A stretch of 55,870 bases of DNA from an uncultured Pelagibacteraceae bacterium. GTDB taxonomy: Bacteria; Pseudomonadota; Alphaproteobacteria; Pelagibacterales; Pelagibacteraceae. The notes below the pieces were generated by a model. That model worked only from the letters and a program-made list of their open reading frames with translations. It did no database searches and was not told the origin of the DNA. The stretch is from the NCBI GenBank assembly GCA_902574045.1, contig CACGMG010000003.1, positions 1-55,870 on the forward strand, given 5' to 3'. Each line of letters opens with the position of its first letter. The first letter of the stretch is position 1. Shown here one piece after another: positions 16,310-24,193 of this stretch. The translations under genes were made by a program, and so were the position numbers.

Positions 16310-18220
16310 ATGATAACAGGATTTCTAACATTTTTATTCTTCTTCGCTATTTTAGGGTCAATTTTATATGGAAGAAAGTTGATAAAAACAGAAAAAGTAG
16401 ACGCTGTTTTTGGAAATCCAGAAAGATCGAAGGGTGGAGTTCACTGGGTGATTGTTGGTAGTAGTTTTTTGCTGTTGGTTTGGCTTTATTATTCATGGGA
16501 TATAGCTAAATCTTTCTTCCCGAAATCTGCTAACGAACTTTGTCAAGTTGGAAAAGTAAATGAATCTTTGCTTTCTCTTAAATATCTTTTTCCGATCAAT
16601 GAACGGCAACTTAAAAGTACATCTGTTATTGAAACCGAGACCGAAAATTTAGATAATACAATCTTAGAGATAAAAAAATCTGAGAAAGTAAATGACCAAG
16701 ATAAAGAAAAACTAATTAATTTTGTTACTAAGACAAAAAGTACAATTCCTTTGCTTACTAATGAAAAACTTTTAAATAACGAAACTAAAGAACAAATTAG
16801 AATAGTGACAGAAAAGATTAATATTTTAGCGAAAGATTTTGGAAACATTGATTATCCAAATGAAAGTCCAGAAGATCAGTTAAAAAGATTAAAAGCTTCT
16901 AAAGAGGAAGGTACATGGAGTGCGTCAAGTACTTCAGTAGAAAATACTATTGAGATACCATCTATTCCAAAAACAAAAAGAGGATTGAAATTTCAAGCCG
17001 CAGCGGTAGAGTTAAATTTAATTAGCGATCAATTTTTTGAGCTAAGAAATCATAATCAGCAATACACAACTGTACTTGAAAATCTTAAAAAAGAGATAAA
17101 AGATTACAGATCTGAATTAAGTTCTTCTGAAGAAATTTCTTCATCTTTTGCAAAAGATATTCTTAAAATTGCAAGAAGAATAGAATATGCAAGTATATTT
17201 CCACCTAAAACATTAAAAGATATGCAGGCATCTATAGTGAACTTTGATGAAGTTCAAAAAAAAGAACAAGGTGGTTTGAGGTGGGTTGATATACTTCTAT
17301 TTCCATCTGGAACAATTATTTCTAGCGGACCTAGCTGTTCTGAACAAGGATCTGGTAGATGGCTTCCAAAACCTTCTGACACAGTCAATAAATTTGCTTT
17401 AATGTTAAATCCAAATGTTGGATTTAAACAAATCCCGTTAATTTGGTATGAAATGATGGATGTGAGTAAAGTATTTGGTTTTCTTCTACCAGATTGGATT
17501 GCAGATATTTTACCTGGTGAATATCCTGTTCATAACGAAAAAGGTGAAATCAAACCTAACTTTAAAAGTAAAGTTTTAAGTTTTGTGACTGGAGACTTTG
17601 ATTTATTTAAAATACCAATTCCAACAGGACATATTTGGGATTCTTTTTTAAGAGTTTTTCTTGGATTAGTTGCAGGAATAATAGTTGGTGTGCCACTAGG
17701 ATTATATATGGGTCTTAACAGATTTGCTAAAGGGTTTTTTGATCCACTAATTGAATTATACAGACCGGTACCTCCTTTAGCTTGGGCGCCTCTAGTTATA
17801 TCTGTATTAGGCATAGATAATCTTGGTAAAGTTTTTTTATTATTTATGGTTTCATTATCAATCATGATAATTTCAGCTAGAGCTGGTGCTTCAGGAACCC
17901 AATTATCTAAAATTCATGCAGCTCATTCTCTTGGTGCCTCTAAATGGCAAATTTTAAGACATGTTATCTTTCCAAATTCATTACCTGAAATACTTACTGG
18001 GATAAGAGTTGCTACTGGAATGTGTTGGGGTACATTGGTAGCTGCAGAATTTTTAGCAGGTACAACTGGAGTAGGTTTCGTCGAAAATGTCGCAAAAAAA
18101 TATTTTCAATATGAAGTAATCTGGATAACGATATTTATTATGGGAATGCTTGGATTAATTTTTGATATTGCTATAAGAAAGATAATTGACAAAACCATTC
18201 CTTGGCGAGGAAAAGGATAA
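16310..18220 (+). CDS. tauC: Taurine ABC transporter permease with a large N-terminal extension
   Basis: A 636-aa permease, more than twice the usual TauC length (about 250-280 aa). The C-terminal part from about residue 430 is the conventional permease: membrane helices, then SARAGASGTQLSKIHAAHSLGA with the EAA-loop-like cytoplasmic coupling motif. The added N-terminal part has a helix at about 1-20, a second at about 44-62, then about 240 residues of charged, helix-rich sequence (about 75-310) with coiled-coil character, and a short region with GPSCSEQGSGRW before the core. The extension is in frame and shows no sign of being a separate gene. It starts immediately after tauB. Confidence 0.88.
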   Translation: MITGFLTFLFFFAILGSILYGRKLIKTEKVDAVFGNPERSKGGVHWVIVGSSFLLLVWLYYSWDIAKSFFPKSANELCQVGKVNESLLSLKYLFPINERQLKSTSVIETETENLDNTILEIKKSEKVNDQDKEKLINFVTKTKSTIPLLTNEKLLNNETKEQIRIVTEKINILAKDFGNIDYPNESPEDQLKRLKASKEEGTWSASSTSVENTIEIPSIPKTKRGLKFQAAAVELNLISDQFFELRNHNQQYTTVLENLKKEIKDYRSELSSSEEISSSFAKDILKIARRIEYASIFPPKTLKDMQASIVNFDEVQKKEQGGLRWVDILLFPSGTIISSGPSCSEQGSGRWLPKPSDTVNKFALMLNPNVGFKQIPLIWYEMMDVSKVFGFLLPDWIADILPGEYPVHNEKGEIKPNFKSKVLSFVTGDFDLFKIPIPTGHIWDSFLRVFLGLVAGIIVGVPLGLYMGLNRFAKGFFDPLIELYRPVPPLAWAPLVISVLGIDNLGKVFLLFMVSLSIMIISARAGASGTQLSKIHAAHSLGASKWQILRHVIFPNSLPEILTGIRVATGMCWGTLVAAEFLAGTTGVGFVENVAKKYFQYEVIWITIFIMGMLGLIFDIAIRKIIDKTIPWRGKG

Positions 18221-18237
18221 TTAAATTCGTTAAAATT

Positions 18238-18927
18238 ATGATAGGCATTCTTGGCGGTATGGGCACGCAAGCTGGTTTAGACTTTTGTAGTAAGCTTGCC
18301 AAATTAAATAGAGGTAAATCTGATCAAAATTACCCAATTTTTTTATTATACAATAAGTCTAATATTCCCGATAGAAAACAAAACTTAAAAAAATATTCTA
18401 AAGTTTTAAAATCGTTAATTATTGGTTGTAAATTTCTTGAAAAAAATAAATGTAAGTTTATTTCAATACCTTGTAACACTGCCCATTACTGGTATGAAGA
18501 TTTAAAAAAAACAATTAAAATTCCAATTTTAAATATGCCAAAAATTGTATATAAAAATGCTTCAAAAAATTGTAGGAAAGGATCTAGAATTGGCTTATTA
18601 GCGACAGAAACAACAATAAAAACTGGTATTTACAATAAATATTTTAAAAAGAAATACGATTTAATTTTTCCTTTTAAAAAACTACAAACAGATAGTGTAA
18701 ATAAATCTATCAAACTGGTAAAAATGGGAAAAACTAAAGAGGCAGAAAAAGCTATTAAACCCGCGGTCAACTTCTTAATTAAAAGAAAATGTAAGAAGAT
18801 CATTTTAGGCTGTACAGAGTTGCCAATTGCTATTTTTGCATATAAGTCTTTTAAAAAGGCAAAAGTATCTAAAATATTTATGGACCCAAATTTAATTTTA
18901 GCAGAAGCCTCGTTGAAAAAATATTGA
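18238..18927 (+). CDS. Aspartate/glutamate racemase family protein
   Basis: A 229-aa cofactor-independent racemase. Both catalytic cysteines are visible in their motifs: IPCNTAH (about residue 80) and LGCTELP (about residue 183). The opening MIGILGGMGTQAG is the usual start of the Asp racemase group. I chose ATG 18238 over a TTG at 18202 because the family begins exactly at MIGILGGMG; the earlier start would overlap tauC by 19 nt. The substrate may be aspartate or a related acid; the position after tauABC might suggest a cysteate-like compound, but this is speculation. Confidence 0.85.
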   Translation: MIGILGGMGTQAGLDFCSKLAKLNRGKSDQNYPIFLLYNKSNIPDRKQNLKKYSKVLKSLIIGCKFLEKNKCKFISIPCNTAHYWYEDLKKTIKIPILNMPKIVYKNASKNCRKGSRIGLLATETTIKTGIYNKYFKKKYDLIFPFKKLQTDSVNKSIKLVKMGKTKEAEKAIKPAVNFLIKRKCKKIILGCTELPIAIFAYKSFKKAKVSKIFMDPNLILAEASLKKY

Positions 18928-19361
18928 TGAACAAATTTATAATCATATTAATTTTAATTTTTCCTTTTTCATTAATTGCTAATGAAAATCCAAAGGATAA
19001 AAAAATAGCAAAATATGTGATGGAAAATATTCAAAAAGATTATGTTAATTGTTATAGCTTTTACAAAGTTGCAGCAGAAAGTTTCAAAAAAGCTGGAAAA
19101 GATAAATCATTAATTGATAATTTAGAAAAAAGTGCTGATGCAGCTTTGAAATATAATTATGATTTAGGAGAGATTATGGGTCTCAACTCTGAGGTAATGG
19201 CTCAAATGACAAAAGATAAAGTAAATAATTTTGTTAATCTAGCAAACAAAGACTTCTCTTCATTGGCAAAAAAATATGGGCTGGTTTGTAAAAACTTAGT
19301 CGAAAATCCTGAACAAAGAACTAATTATTGGGAAAAAAAAGGAAGAAAAATAATTAAGTGA
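18927..19361 (+). CDS. Small exported protein, unknown function
   Basis: A 144-aa protein with a signal peptide (hydrophobic residues 4-17, cleavage after ANEN-proximal Ala about residue 18). The mature part is all-helical and charged, with two Cys (in VNCYSF and LVCKNL) that could form a disulfide in the periplasm. The start ATG at 18927 overlaps the racemase stop in a TGATG arrangement; a TTG at 18924 would add one Met. The stop overlaps the GTG start of the next gene. I do not recognise a family. Its size and two-Cys layout recall the periplasmic pair at 23328-24089, though I see no convincing alignment. Confidence 0.65.
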   Translation: MNKFIIILILIFPFSLIANENPKDKKIAKYVMENIQKDYVNCYSFYKVAAESFKKAGKDKSLIDNLEKSADAALKYNYDLGEIMGLNSEVMAQMTKDKVNNFVNLANKDFSSLAKKYGLVCKNLVENPEQRTNYWEKKGRKIIK

Positions 19362-20368
19362 AGATAAATTTCTTAAGGTCGAAGATTATTCAAATTTTTG
19401 AGAAACACAAATTATCCAAAAAACACTCAAAAGTTTGTGCAGATTATTTGATTAAAGCAGAACTTATAGAAGCAAAGTCTCATGGTTTAACAAGATTAAA
19501 AATGTATTGTAATCGAATAAAAAAAAAATTAATTAATCCAAAACCAAAAATTAAAATTAAAAGAATTAGCTCTTCTATTTCCTACGTTGATGCAGATAAT
19601 AGTATTGGTTTTGTTTCTGCTGATATAGGAGTTGCACAAGCTATTAAGAATGCAAAGAAAACAGGAGTTGGTCTTGTTGCTATTAAAAATAGCGGTCATT
19701 TTGGATTATCAAGTTTTTACGCAGAACAAGCTGTAAAAAAAAATTTAATGGTTTTCTGTTTTACAAATGCTCCACCTGCCTTAGCTCCTTACGGCGCAAA
19801 AAAATCTTTATTTGGAACAAACCCTATTTGCTTTGGAGCGCCAACTGGCAAAACTCCATTTATTTTAGATACATCTACTTCAATTATAAATAGAGGTAAA
19901 ATACGACATGCACATAAATTTGGGAAAAAAATTCCATATGGGGTTGCCTTAAATAAATTTGGTAAAATTACTACAAACGCTCGCGAAGCATTAAATGGAA
20001 CTCAATTACCTATTGCAGGTTTTAAAGGATCAGGTCTTGCTTGGATGGTTGATATTTTAAGTGGTGTATTAACAGGTAGTAGTCATGGGGGAAAAACTAA
20101 AGATCCTTTTGATGATTTTAGCGGCCCACAGAACGTGGGACATTTATTTATTACAATTAATCCAAAAATATTTATTGGAAATAGATATATTAAAGAAATT
20201 AAAAAAAATATAAAATTAATTAAAAAACTTCCAAAAGCTAAAGGATTTAGTTCTATTTTATATCCAGGTGAAAGAAAAAATAATTTATATAAAAAAAATT
20301 TAAATAAAGATATACTAATACCAAGAAAAATTTTACAAGAAATGGTCGAATTAAATGTTGTCAAATAA
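19358..20368 (+). CDS. Malate/L-lactate/sulfolactate dehydrogenase family protein (Ldh2)
   Basis: A 336-aa NAD(P)-dependent 2-hydroxyacid dehydrogenase of the Ldh2/MDH2 fold, unrelated to classical LDH. KNSGHFGLSSFYAEQA (about residues 109-124) is the catalytic-His block, and FGTNPICFGAPT and GFKGSGLAWMVDILSG (about 219-234) are conserved. The family includes ComC, the (R)-sulfolactate dehydrogenase, which would fit a sulfonate locus, but malate, lactate and ureidoglycolate enzymes look alike. GTG start, overlapping the previous gene by 4 nt, and 14-nt overlap with pta downstream. Confidence 0.8.
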   Translation: MKINFLRSKIIQIFEKHKLSKKHSKVCADYLIKAELIEAKSHGLTRLKMYCNRIKKKLINPKPKIKIKRISSSISYVDADNSIGFVSADIGVAQAIKNAKKTGVGLVAIKNSGHFGLSSFYAEQAVKKNLMVFCFTNAPPALAPYGAKKSLFGTNPICFGAPTGKTPFILDTSTSIINRGKIRHAHKFGKKIPYGVALNKFGKITTNAREALNGTQLPIAGFKGSGLAWMVDILSGVLTGSSHGGKTKDPFDDFSGPQNVGHLFITINPKIFIGNRYIKEIKKNIKLIKKLPKAKGFSSILYPGERKNNLYKKNLNKDILIPRKILQEMVELNVVK

Positions 20369-21263
20369 AGAAATTATTTGTCCTAATAATTTATTAAAGA
20401 TAGCGAGAGACAAAGGTCCTGCTAAAGCAGTAATAGTCAACGCAGGGAAAAAAGTTGCAATTTTATCAACTAAACAAGCAGTGGAAGCAAACCTAATAAC
20501 TCCAATTTTTGTTGGCGATAAGACCATAATACAAGATATTGCAAAAGAAATTAATTGGGATATTTCTAGTTATGAAATTATTCATGAACCGATTGAGAAT
20601 AATACTGCTCCTATATCAGCTAAACTAGCTAGCGAAGGAAAAGTAAAGATTATTGTAAAAGGACATATCCATACTGATGTTTTAATGAAGGCTGTTTTAA
20701 AAAGAGATTTAAATTTAATTGGAAAAAAAAGGTTAAGTCACATATGGCATATGACGCTTAAAGAAGATGACAAACCTTTCATTATTACTGATGGAGCTTT
20801 GAACGTGTTACCAAAATTAGAAACTAAAATGCATATACTAAAAAATTCTATTGATTTTGCAAAGCGTATAGGAATTTCTAGACCAAAAGTATCAGTGCTA
20901 TCAGCCACTGAGGAAGTCTTAGATAGCATGCCTAGTTCTAAAGATGCTCAAGAATTAACGAAACGGGCTAAAGCAGAAGGAATAGAAGCTGATGTATTTG
21001 GCCCCATGGCATTTGATAATTCTGTCTCAGAAAAAGCTGCTCAAATAAAAGGTATTAAAAACGTTGTAGCTGGAAAAACAGACATTCTTTTGGTACCAAA
21101 TGTTGAAGCTGGTAACGGGTTAGTTAAAATGATGATTTTCTTTATGGGAGCTTGTGCAGCTGGTGTAGTGGTAGGTGGAAAAGTTCCTGTTGTTATTACA
21201 AGTAGAGCGGACGATACACAAGCTAGATTAGCTTCTATAGCGGCAGCTGTTGTAGCTCTATAA
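20355..21263 (+). CDS. pta: Phosphate acetyl/butyryltransferase family protein
   Basis: A 302-aa PTA/PTB family enzyme, short form without the N-terminal regulatory domain. In the taurine and isethionate pathways Pta converts the acetyl phosphate made by Xsc to acetyl-CoA. VKGHIHTDVLMKAVL (about residues 94-108), FIITDGALNVLP, GPMAFDNSVS (about 217-226) and DILLVPNVEAGNGLVKMM (about 246-263) are family hallmarks. It begins inside the end of the Ldh2 gene and its stop shares one base with the next ATG. Placement in the sulfonate locus supports an acetyl substrate; butyryl specificity cannot be excluded. Confidence 0.85.
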   Translation: MLSNKEIICPNNLLKIARDKGPAKAVIVNAGKKVAILSTKQAVEANLITPIFVGDKTIIQDIAKEINWDISSYEIIHEPIENNTAPISAKLASEGKVKIIVKGHIHTDVLMKAVLKRDLNLIGKKRLSHIWHMTLKEDDKPFIITDGALNVLPKLETKMHILKNSIDFAKRIGISRPKVSVLSATEEVLDSMPSSKDAQELTKRAKAEGIEADVFGPMAFDNSVSEKAAQIKGIKNVVAGKTDILLVPNVEAGNGLVKMMIFFMGACAAGVVVGGKVPVVITSRADDTQARLASIAAAVVAL

Positions 21264-21970
21264 TGAGACGTCTAGAGAATTGGGATAATAATACTTGGCT
21301 CTCCTCAGAAAAATATATTTCCAAGTTTCACAAATTTTTAAGATTAAAATTTAAATTCAATAAGGACTCAAAAATACTTGATATTGGATGTGGAAGAGCA
21401 AATATAATTAGCTATCTACAAAAAAAATATAAATTTAAAAATAAAGCTACTGGTATAGATATTGTAAAAAATAAAAATATTAAGAAAAACATATTATTTA
21501 AAAAATTTGATGCTATTGATTATCTCAAAAGAAAAGAAAAATTTGACTTAATTATTATTAAACAAACTATTCATTTTTTTTCAAAAAAAAGGCTAATTTC
21601 ATTGTTAAATCTTAGTAAAAAAAGTTTGAATTCAAGAGGTAAATTATTAATTTTTTCTCTCAAAACAAAAAATAATAAAATACCTTGTTATAATGATATG
21701 AAAAAAAAATTAATCAAAAGTTTGAAAAAAGATGAAGTTTTATTGAGAATGGTGAAAAAAAATTTATACAAAACTAATGAAACAAATTTTCATTTTAAAG
21801 TAAAAATTTCGAAACAAAAATATATTAAAATGATTAAAAATAGATATATTTCTTGTTTATTAAATGTAACAAATAGACAACTTAATAAAGGTATCGATGA
21901 AATTAAATTGAAACTTAAAAATCAAATTAAATTCACCGACACCTTAAAATGTATTAGCTTTAGAAAATAG
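21263..21970 (+). CDS. Class I SAM-dependent methyltransferase
   Basis: A 235-aa Lys-rich methyltransferase with motif I ILDIGCGRANIISYL (about residues 36-50), an acidic residue after the second strand (GIDIVKNK) and motif IV-like FDLIIIKQTIHFFS (about 93-106). The substrate is not evident. Its start overlaps the pta stop by one base. Its base composition is noticeably more A-rich than pta, like many accessory genes in this genome. It is convergent with, and directly abuts, the leftward GYD-family gene. Confidence 0.75.
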   Translation: MRRLENWDNNTWLSSEKYISKFHKFLRLKFKFNKDSKILDIGCGRANIISYLQKKYKFKNKATGIDIVKNKNIKKNILFKKFDAIDYLKRKEKFDLIIIKQTIHFFSKKRLISLLNLSKKSLNSRGKLLIFSLKTKNNKIPCYNDMKKKLIKSLKKDEVLLRMVKKNLYKTNETNFHFKVKISKQKYIKMIKNRYISCLLNVTNRQLNKGIDEIKLKLKNQIKFTDTLKCISFRK

Positions 21971-22294
21971 TTATTTTCCTGGTTCTTTGTAATTACTAGC
22001 CATTTTTTGAGCAGTCTTTGCTACTTCATTAAGATCTATATCTTCCAAAATAGTAAAATCAGATATTGCTCCACTTGATGTTGCAACCATAGAAGCTGCA
22101 GCTGCTTGTTCAAACGTGCCTTCTATCTCAGCCATAAAGTCATACTTGCCTCTTAAGCCGGCGTATCTAGTAACCTTAGCACCAACAGATGCAGCTAATG
22201 CAGATGTTGCTGCTTTTCTATCTGTAGATGGATTGCTTACAAATCCTCCAAGACCTTTTGCAGTGTACTTACCTAGAGTTATAAATTTTGCCAT
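21971..22294 (-). CDS. GYD-domain protein
   Basis: A 107-aa protein matching the GYD family, a small ferredoxin-like alpha/beta fold of unknown function. FITLGKYTAKGLGGF and the GKYDFMAEIEGTFEQA segment (about residues 48-63), followed by an Ala/Ser-rich helix, are the family pattern. A strong Shine-Dalgarno (AAGGGGGGAA) precedes the ATG. It is the last of a six-gene leftward set of tiny genes (24089 to 21971). It begins MAKFITL, similar to MAKFMNI of the next gene upstream, which may reflect a shared fold. Confidence 0.75.
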   Translation of the reverse strand: MAKFITLGKYTAKGLGGFVSNPSTDRKAATSALAASVGAKVTRYAGLRGKYDFMAEIEGTFEQAAAASMVATSSGAISDFTILEDIDLNEVAKTAQKMASNYKEPGK

Positions 22295-22309
22295 TACTTC
22301 CCCCCTTTC

Positions 22310-22603
22310 TTATTTTTCAACAATTACTGTTCCAGAGTGAGGATCTGTAACTCCTAGCTCTGAAGACAGTTCTTCTAAAGTATGCCTAGCCTTATCCAAA
22401 AATTCAATCATCTTTGGTCTAGCTTTTGCTATATCATCTTCAGAATTCCACTCACCAATCATAAAAAATTCGTTTGGTTTTGTTTCAACATACTTTGCTG
22501 CAATCTGACCATCGAACTTTGGCATTTCATCAATTATTTTTAGGTATTCATCTCTGCTAGACGATTTAACTTTACATCTAACTATATTCATAAATTTTGC
22601 CAT
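22310..22603 (-). CDS. Antibiotic-biosynthesis-monooxygenase-like (ABM) small protein
   Basis: A 97-aa single-domain dimeric alpha/beta barrel protein. The pattern MNIVRCKVKSSSRDEYLKIIDEM, then FFMIGEWNSEDDIAKARPKMIEFLD, corresponds to the ABM strand-helix-strand-strand-helix order with the conserved Trp/Glu region. Such proteins can be cofactor-free monooxygenases or heme or small-ligand binders, and nothing here fixes a role. AAGGGGAAA precedes the start. It lies 15 nt upstream of the GYD gene in the same cluster. Confidence 0.65.
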   Translation of the reverse strand: MAKFMNIVRCKVKSSSRDEYLKIIDEMPKFDGQIAAKYVETKPNEFFMIGEWNSEDDIAKARPKMIEFLDKARHTLEELSSELGVTDPHSGTVIVEK

Positions 22604-22620
22604 ATTTTTCCCCTTTTTAA

Positions 22621-23037
22621 TTAAACGTAAATCTTATCAGCTAAACCGTAACAAAGAATAGCGCTAATAATAACAAGAACGAGTGGAGCATATATTCCAT
22701 CATTTCTTGTTTTTTTAGTTAAACCTGTCTTATCAATTTTTAAAGTATAAAAATTTGCAACTAATATTGAAACATTAATTATAAAAACTAAGTTAAAGAA
22801 TGCCCAAGTAGCATCTAAGCCACCTGGTCTTACAAAAGCTACATAGATCGCCATTAAAACTAATGCAACCATAAACGAGCCAGCGAATCTAGTGATTAGA
22901 GTAGCTGTCTTATCTACTCCTCTACCTTTAAGAAATTTTTTAGTATCAAATACTAGTTGGTACGCGTAACTTCCAACTATAATGAAATGAGCTAAGTAAA
23001 TTATTAAATAAAATGCGTTTCCAAATTTGTCTATCAT
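22621..23037 (-). CDS. Four-helix integral membrane protein, unknown
   Basis: A 138-aa membrane protein with four predicted helices, at about residues 8-29, 47-68, 76-98 and 112-133. The loops are short; the first one is basic (FDTKKFLKGRGVDK), placing it in the cytoplasm. I recognise no family. It is placed in the middle of the cluster, between the ABM-like gene (17 nt away) and the DUF1330 gene (1 nt away), so it is surely co-transcribed and could be a membrane partner for the small barrel proteins or the periplasmic pair. Confidence 0.7.
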   Translation of the reverse strand: MIDKFGNAFYLIIYLAHFIIVGSYAYQLVFDTKKFLKGRGVDKTATLITRFAGSFMVALVLMAIYVAFVRPGGLDATWAFFNLVFIINVSILVANFYTLKIDKTGLTKKTRNDGIYAPLVLVIISAILCYGLADKIYV

Positions 23038-23038
23038 A

Positions 23039-23326
23039 TTATACTCCTTTAATTATTATTCCATTAGCCTCTGAGTTTGCTAATCGAATTGGTTTAATAG
23101 GTTTATATTCCTCAGAATTATACCATTCCAATGCCTTTTCATAAGTTGGGAATTTAATTACAACAGTTCTTGGGTGTTTCCACTCACCGTCAATAACTTT
23201 AAATTCTCCGTTTCTTACTAGATATTCTCCTCCAAATTTTTCTACTGTTGGTTTTACCTTGCCAACATATTCCTTATAGGCTTCTGGATTTTTTACATTA
23301 ATGTTGGCTATAACGTATCCACTCAT
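23039..23326 (-). CDS. DUF1330 family protein
   Basis: A 95-aa protein of the DUF1330 family, another dimeric alpha/beta barrel fold. The landmarks are YVIANINVKNPEAYKEYVGK, FGGEYLVRNGEFKVIDGEW, VVIKFPTYEKALEWYNSEEY (about residues 55-75) and the PIRLANSEANGIII C-terminus. Function is unknown for the family. It lies between the four-helix membrane gene and the periplasmic pair with spacings of 1 nt on each side. Confidence 0.88.
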   Translation of the reverse strand: MSGYVIANINVKNPEAYKEYVGKVKPTVEKFGGEYLVRNGEFKVIDGEWKHPRTVVIKFPTYEKALEWYNSEEYKPIKPIRLANSEANGIIIKGV

Positions 23327-23327
23327 T

Positions 23328-23705
23328 TTAATAAATTCCAGATTTTACTATTTTATCTATTTCTCCCTTTGCCTCTGGTATTAATTTGTAAATATATTTA
23401 TCACATTCGCCGGTTTTTTTTTCATCATATGGTTTTCCATAAAGTTCATCGATAGATTTATTAAGTTCTGTATTAATAAAATCCTCTTTTACTCCTTCTT
23501 TCATTAAATATGATGTTAAAAATTTCTTTGCCGAAATAGAATAAACAATCTTATCTAATTCTAAAGTACCCTGAGGTATCATACTGTTGGCATAATATAG
23601 TCCTGTACATTTCAATGCAGCTTTTTTGTCTATTTCACTTAAATGCCCTTCAGCATAAGCTGAGGAAAACGCTGTTAAAAATAGTATTATAAAAAATTTT
23701 TTCAT
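23328..23705 (-). CDS. Small periplasmic protein, paralogue of the 23709 gene
   Basis: A 125-aa protein with a signal peptide (MKKFFIILFLTAFSSAYA, cleavage after about residue 18). The mature part is related to the neighbouring 126-aa protein. Both begin with a Gly-His segment, and share a Cys near residue 33, a YGKPxD motif near residue 90, an EC(D/N)K(F/Y)IYKLIP block near residue 100 and an acidic-basic tail ending EI-K. The two Cys could form a disulfide. No known family comes to mind. Tandem duplication inside the operon is the simplest origin. Confidence 0.7.
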   Translation of the reverse strand: MKKFFIILFLTAFSSAYAEGHLSEIDKKAALKCTGLYYANSMIPQGTLELDKIVYSISAKKFLTSYLMKEGVKEDFINTELNKSIDELYGKPYDEKKTGECDKYIYKLIPEAKGEIDKIVKSGIY

Positions 23706-23708
23706 AAA

Positions 23709-24089
23709 TTATCCTCCATAAATAGTTCTAGATAATTTTTCTATTTCTTCTTTAGAACCAGGGATTAGTTTATAGATAAATTTATTACATTCATTATTCA
23801 TGTCTTTATCAAATGGTTTGCCATAGACTTTGTCTACATGTTCGTTCATGCCTTTGTTCATCTCATCGTCGCTAACTTGTTCTTTTTGGAGAAAAGATCG
23901 TATTACTTTAACTGAAGCTAAAGCCATTTCCATGTCTGTAACCTCAATTGTATCAGCAGGTAAAACAGCCGTTGCACTATAATGTCCAAGACATTGAATA
24001 GTCTCTTGTTTTTGTTTTTTAGATATGTGTCCACCAGCATGAACTGAGGTAAAAACTAAAAAAAATATTATTGTTAAGAACTTGTTCAT
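23709..24089 (-). CDS. Small periplasmic protein, paralogue of the 23328 gene
   Basis: A 126-aa exported protein (signal peptide MNKFLTIIFFLVFTSVHA). Cys33 and Cys101 are both conserved in its tandem paralogue, as is the VYGKPFD motif (about residues 88-94) and NKFIYKLIPGSKEEIEK. It is mostly helical by inspection. It is the first gene of the six-gene leftward cluster, 104 nt downstream of the alcohol dehydrogenase gene, so it may have its own promoter or be read through from the TRAP/hpsN operon. The function is not known to me. Confidence 0.7.
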   Translation of the reverse strand: MNKFLTIIFFLVFTSVHAGGHISKKQKQETIQCLGHYSATAVLPADTIEVTDMEMALASVKVIRSFLQKEQVSDDEMNKGMNEHVDKVYGKPFDKDMNNECNKFIYKLIPGSKEEIEKLSRTIYGG

Positions 24090-24113
24090 ATTCGCTCCTT
24101 TTATATAAAATTA

Positions 24114-24126
24114 ATTCTATTAGAAT
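24114..24126. promoter_or_regulatory. 13-nt dyad upstream of the small-gene cluster
   Basis: The perfect palindrome ATTCTATTAGAAT (6-bp arms around one T) lies 25 nt upstream of the first start codon of the six-gene cluster, in the 104-nt spacer after the alcohol dehydrogenase gene. The position suits an operator or a promoter element. AT-rich palindromes arise by chance in this genome, so support is weak. Confidence 0.3.
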
Positions 24127-24193
24127 GTTTCTTAAATTATCTATGTTAAAAATTTATTACAGGTATGCAATTTGTCTACAACTATAGGATGAA

